Assembly (NCBI GenBank): GCA_031283515.1
Contig: JAITBS010000392.1
Span: 1-8,146, forward strand
From: Planctomycetaceae bacterium
Lineage (GTDB): Bacteria > Planctomycetota > Planctomycetia > Pirellulales > Thermoguttaceae
Direction: 5' to 3'
Length of the DNA stretch: 8,146 nt
Shown here: positions 5,701 to 8,146 of the stretch, in pieces
Layout of the letters: each line of letters begins with the position of its first letter
Numbering within the stretch: the first letter of the stretch is position 1
Program-made: the position numbers and the translations under genes
Notes under the pieces: model-generated
What the model was told of the DNA's origin: nothing
Seen by the model: only the letters and a program-made list of their open reading frames with translations
The model's database searches: none

Positions 5701-8146
5701 CGGACACAAATTCTGAAACGATTTTTATTGAAGACAATGATGTCTCTGTTACGGTTTGGATTGCGGAAACGCAAAACGGTCAGGAAGGAGTTCAAGACGG
5801 CTTATTCTGTGTCCGGCGCAGCAATTCCGATAAAAAGTTAACGGTCTATCTCGAACTGGGCGATTATAACCGGAATTATTATCGTTACGACGGCTGGGGA
5901 CGAAACGGAATTGACTTTGATTTTCTTCCCGGCACCGATCAATGGAATAATCGTTTTACTATTACTTTTGACATCGGAATCGATGAAATACAAATTCCGA
6001 TTCATCTGATCAATGATAATTACGTGGAACCGGACGAATCCGTTCTGTTACGTTTAATCTCCTCGTCTCAGGGTCAAAGCGACAGTCAGGGTTATAGTTA
6101 CGGCGACACTTATTTTGTTGATTCGACCCAATCGGAAAAACAGATAACTGTTACAGATGACGATGTTCTGACCAAAGTTTGGCTGGAAACAGTTCAAAAC
6201 GCTAGTGAAGATGGTGATCATGGTCATTTCCGTTTGTACCGGAATAATACGAACGGAAATTTAACGGTGTATTATTCGTTATCGTCGAACAATAGCGGCA
6301 GCACCAGTCAGACCCTTCCGGCTGGTTGGAGTAAGAATGGTCTTGATTTCGATTGGCTTCCGGGAACGAACGGCGGTCAATTGAATGGTTCTGTAACATT
6401 TGAAGACGGCAAAGATTATGTTGATATCCCAATTATTGTACATGAAGACGACTTTATTGAGGATACGGAAAAAGTCCAGATCACACTGACGGCAGATCAA
6501 AAGAGTTCTACGGGCGGCATCTTGTACGAACTTGATGACCGCAAAGTTGGAACACTTGAAATTACGGATAATGACGCAGTGATTCATGTTTGGATTGATC
6601 AGACACAAGACGCGGAAGAAGGGGTTCGGGATGGTTTTATTCGTGTGCGCCGCGACAATGCCGAAAAAGATATTACGGTACGTTATTATCTGAATGACAG
6701 CAACAATAGTTATTACAATAATATTGGTTGGGGACGTAACGGGACGGATTACTCCTTCTTGCCGGGAACAGGCCCCGGCAACAACTGGGGTGAAATCTCT
6801 TTTGAAAAGAATCAATATTATGTCGATATTCCGATTACACTCAGTGAGGATACCATTGTTGAACCGACGGAAAAAATTCGGATTCGGTTAACGACTTCAG
6901 ACGGTAATTCGCCTGATTATAATGGGTATTACAGTCCTGGTGTTACATATTTTCTCAAGACGGAACAGTCCGCCGCCGAAGTGTTTATTATTGACAACGA
7001 TAAAGTGACTGTTTGGTTTGAACCGGGTCAGGATGCCGTCGAAGGAACAACGGCAGGATATTTTGTACTGAAACGGGATAATGTTGTTAATTCTGTTACC
7101 GTTTATTACAAATTTGATAAACGCGGCAGTATTGCTCTCAAGAACAGTGATTTTGAAACATTTCCCGGAATGAGTACGAATTCGACCTCCGGACAAGTTA
7201 CCTTTGCTCAGGGAGAAGATACGGTATGGATTCCGCTTATCAGTATCGATAATCAGGCGATTAATTATCCGAAATCGGTCGTCTTGAAATTAAAGACATC
7301 ACATGATATCTTTTCTGAAACAGGCGAACCTTCGTATGTTATCGGTGATCCCGATAAGGCGGAATCAACGCTCTTTATTATTGATAACGATATTCCTCCA
7401 AACGTTTGGATTGAACTCGGTCAAGACGGTTATGAAGGCGGGCAAAACGGTTTAGTCCGATTCGGACGAAACGATACGACCAATGCACTCCGTATTTACT
7501 ATCGGGTTGATGCGTCCTCGACTGTTACACTTGGCGACGACCTTGATTATCCTGCGGGGACAAGTTCCACGAATATCGAAACGGGATTTATTACTTTTGC
7601 CGCCGGTCAGAAGTTTATTGATTTACCGATTCGTATTAAAGATGATACACTCATTGAGAATAAAGAAACTCTTTCGATAACAATTATTCCCGGCGATTCG
7701 GAAGTGGTCGGCATCAATACGATTTATACGATTGATGAAACTCGATGTTCTCGATCTATTTCGCTTATTGATAATGACCGGAAAGCGGTGGTGGAAATTG
7801 ATTCCGTACAAAATGGAGCGGAGGGCGGTTCCCATGCTTCTTTCCGGTTGCGGCGTGATCTCACGGATACGGATTTAACGGTAAGTTACATTATTGATGT
7901 GCAGAGCAGTACGGCAACCAGTGGTTTGGATTTTGCGCATCTGCCCGGTACGGATGCGGTGCGGCATCTTGGAACGGTTACGTTTAAGGCAGGTGAAACT
8001 TATGTTGATATTCCGGTTCTTATCTATGACGATGAACTTATTGAAGATACGGAAACGGTTGTGATTACGCTCACAACCGGTAACGGTAATTATGAACTCG
8101 GCTCTGTTATTTCGCAATCTGTTTCTGTTGCGGATAATGATGTTGT
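2727..8146 (+). CDS. Giant secreted Calx-beta repeat protein, adhesin-like (3' end beyond window)
   Basis: One frame is open from ATG 2727 to the window edge: 1806 full codons and no stop, so the protein is partial at its C-terminus. Residues 1-28 are basic with a hydrophobic patch (FVNWLIAKFFG). Residues 29-43 are the planctomycete export-type motif RSLHLEVLEVREMLS. From residue 45 there are 13 tandem Calx-beta-like units beginning at residues 45, 187, 323, 464, 597, 729, 876, 1010, 1151, 1288, 1429, 1560 and 1689. A typical unit reads VWI, then EGG, a strand with L-x-R, VYY-x-LD, a GW-x-x-NG-x-DF-x-x-LPGT loop, G-S-V-T-F, V-D-I-P-I, DD-x-x-IE-x-x-E, and a closing DND. The acidic positions match the calcium-binding residues of Calx-beta folds as in the Na/Ca exchanger. 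I infer a calcium-stabilised rod on the cell surface or outside the cell, perhaps for adhesion or matrix. The catalytic or anchoring part, if any, lies beyond 8146. Preceded by the glycosyltransferase gene, probably in one operon. Confidence 0.9.
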   Translation, partial: MSKIKSFVNWLIAKFFGVTKIKPLRFRSRSLHLEVLEVREMLSVVGIHSSQDAIEGDQTGHIRFVRDDNQGELTAFYELDYRNSGYDYDIYPGWSSNGKDFAFLPGSSAGYYQGYVTFNDVEYYTDLVISALPDAYIEGDERLELVLITESSYWSNRTGISPNTSYTVDANSHAALTIFDTTIPTTVWIAETQNGQEGGDSGIVKLQRDNYATELVVYYELDYRNSYYSNYAGWSQNGTDFEIPGMNQYSNYGSITFEAGDPFAEIRISVIDDLWIEDSEQIGLTLRSYNYDDYYSQEITYYLDPDRTSDTVMILDNDPAVNVRIASTTDAYEGGTAGGFQLERDNAERNLTVYYCLDNLNSWCYYYDDYYGPSGWACNGIDFDYLPGTSEWNLWGSVTFIVGQYVAEISVTAIEDSLTEGTEHVRLTLQPSADGTKNNVSYFTNTDTSTATLAIHDNEPPVLVWVDSVTNATEGGSAGVVRLKRSNTQGRLTVYFDLDPLNNGTQTAGYGKNGTDFNWLPGTNSSNTHGSVTFTENSEFVDIPISPINDDWIEGTEEIRLTLSNIKGDGGGATFQIDESQNSAVVSLIDDEIPVTIWLEKLQDGAENGQNGKFRVHRSDSTKALTIWFSLATQNSGQTPNILGWATNGRDFNYLPNTSYGNNRGSLSFLAGIDSIDIDVNILDDQRMEGAEVVTITLEPNSAGTTYLIDETRQTATLEIADDEEVVHVWIDKVQHAEEGGANGYIRLRRSGGDLTQPLLVYFEIDTKNIGYYTTVPAGWARNGTDLTQLPGTNYWNGRGSIEFASNLDYVDIPIVPTDDSWVEGDEQIRLTLMQWSDCYYASYCYEPDEGVKYLLDPENRIATVQIIDNEVPTRVWIDSYSKGVEGGASGVITLKRSHTAGSLQVWFDLPYQNSGCYYSNYTGWSKNGIDFDVLPGTDIWNNRGSILFADGEDTVTILIAVTDDDYIEETEQLGFTLIHLNESEPRYILDADTNSETIFIEDNDVSVTVWIAETQNGQEGVQDGLFCVRRSNSDKKLTVYLELGDYNRNYYRYDGWGRNGIDFDFLPGTDQWNNRFTITFDIGIDEIQIPIHLINDNYVEPDESVLLRLISSSQGQSDSQGYSYGDTYFVDSTQSEKQITVTDDDVLTKVWLETVQNASEDGDHGHFRLYRNNTNGNLTVYYSLSSNNSGSTSQTLPAGWSKNGLDFDWLPGTNGGQLNGSVTFEDGKDYVDIPIIVHEDDFIEDTEKVQITLTADQKSSTGGILYELDDRKVGTLEITDNDAVIHVWIDQTQDAEEGVRDGFIRVRRDNAEKDITVRYYLNDSNNSYYNNIGWGRNGTDYSFLPGTGPGNNWGEISFEKNQYYVDIPITLSEDTIVEPTEKIRIRLTTSDGNSPDYNGYYSPGVTYFLKTEQSAAEVFIIDNDKVTVWFEPGQDAVEGTTAGYFVLKRDNVVNSVTVYYKFDKRGSIALKNSDFETFPGMSTNSTSGQVTFAQGEDTVWIPLISIDNQAINYPKSVVLKLKTSHDIFSETGEPSYVIGDPDKAESTLFIIDNDIPPNVWIELGQDGYEGGQNGLVRFGRNDTTNALRIYYRVDASSTVTLGDDLDYPAGTSSTNIETGFITFAAGQKFIDLPIRIKDDTLIENKETLSITIIPGDSEVVGINTIYTIDETRCSRSISLIDNDRKAVVEIDSVQNGAEGGSHASFRLRRDLTDTDLTVSYIIDVQSSTATSGLDFAHLPGTDAVRHLGTVTFKAGETYVDIPVLIYDDELIEDTETVVITLTTGNGNYELGSVISQSVSVADNDV
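2811..2855 (+). other. Planctomycete-type N-terminal export motif (coding)
   Basis: Residues 29-43 of the giant protein read RSLHLEVLEVREMLS. The pattern R-x-L-x-L-E-x-L-E-x-R-x-M-L-S is widespread near the N-terminus of large extracellular planctomycete proteins and is described as a planctomycete extracellular domain. It directly precedes the first repeat, with no classical Sec signal peptide cleavage site obvious. It is the strongest taxonomic marker in the window and the basis for calling the protein exported. Confidence 0.75.
2859..7010 (+). repeat. Ten tandem Calx-beta-like units with an aromatic GW...NG.DF..LPGT loop (coding)
   Basis: Units start at 2859, 3285, 3693, 4116, 4515, 4911, 5352, 5754, 6177 and 6588, with lengths of 132-147 codons. 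All ten carry a Tyr/Asn-rich insertion after the VYY-x-LD strand, followed by the loop. Examples are PGWSSNGKDFAFLPG (unit 1), AGYGKNGTDFNWLPG (unit 4) and AGWSKNGLDFDWLPG (unit 9). Most keep the E of EGG, the D of NG-x-DF, the DD-x-x-E-x-x-E pattern and the closing DND. Departures are: the end of unit 1 is FDTT, unit 5 has AENG in place of EGG, unit 9 has SEDG, and units 3-6 end in DNE, DDE, DDE and DNE. The insertion is longer than the short link usual in Calx-beta domains. Confidence 0.85.
7011..8146 (+). repeat. Three shorter Calx-beta-like units without the aromatic loop (coding, last one cut by the window)
   Basis: Units start at 7011, 7404 and 7791. They keep the VWI/VEI start, the EG motif and the closing DND, but the Tyr/Asn-rich GW insertion is missing: the place is taken by short links before NSDFETFPG (unit 11), DDLDYPAG (unit 12) and SGLDFAHLPG (unit 13), close to the ordinary Calx-beta pattern. 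Unit 11 has SIDNQAINYPK where other units have DD-x-x-IE-x-x-E, so it has probably lost part of its calcium site. Unit 13 reaches its closing DND just before the window ends, so further domains are likely to follow. Confidence 0.8.

Overview
The window looks like a stretch of a low-GC Planctomycetota genome. The main reason is the N-terminus of the large downstream protein. It carries an R-S-L-x-L-E-x-L-E-x-R-E-M-L-S motif, the pattern found at the start of many exported planctomycete proteins, and a long array of Calx-beta-like repeats follows it. The assignment to phylum is an inference from this motif and the protein style; the genus cannot be told.

Layout: positions 1 to about 1150 are very AT-rich and hold no convincing gene. 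The region contains two diverged direct copies of a segment of about 220 bp (461-680 and 755-983). The second copy ends in a good sigma70-type promoter (TTGACA, 17 bp, TACAAT). Next comes a glycosyltransferase gene of the bacterial SPINDLY/OGT-like class (GT41 type; 1165-2673, with an alternative TTG start at 1153). After a gap of 53 bp and a clear ribosome binding site, a giant gene opens at 2727 and is still open at the window edge (8146). It has at least 1806 codons and no stop. I translated this frame through the whole interval: it encodes a short basic N-terminus, the planctomycete export motif, and 13 tandem Calx-beta-like units of 129-147 residues.

How they may work together: both genes lie on the + strand, close together, with no obvious terminator or second promoter between them. 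This suggests an operon in which a cytoplasmic protein glycosyltransferase sits beside a giant secreted, calcium-binding, adhesin-like repeat protein. The repeats contain an unusual aromatic loop (consensus GW-x-x-NG-x-DF-x-x-LPGT) that often holds an N-G-T sequon. The arrangement recalls dedicated glycosyltransferase/adhesin pairs such as HMW1C/HMW1. That the enzyme modifies this neighbour is a hypothesis, not something the sequence proves.
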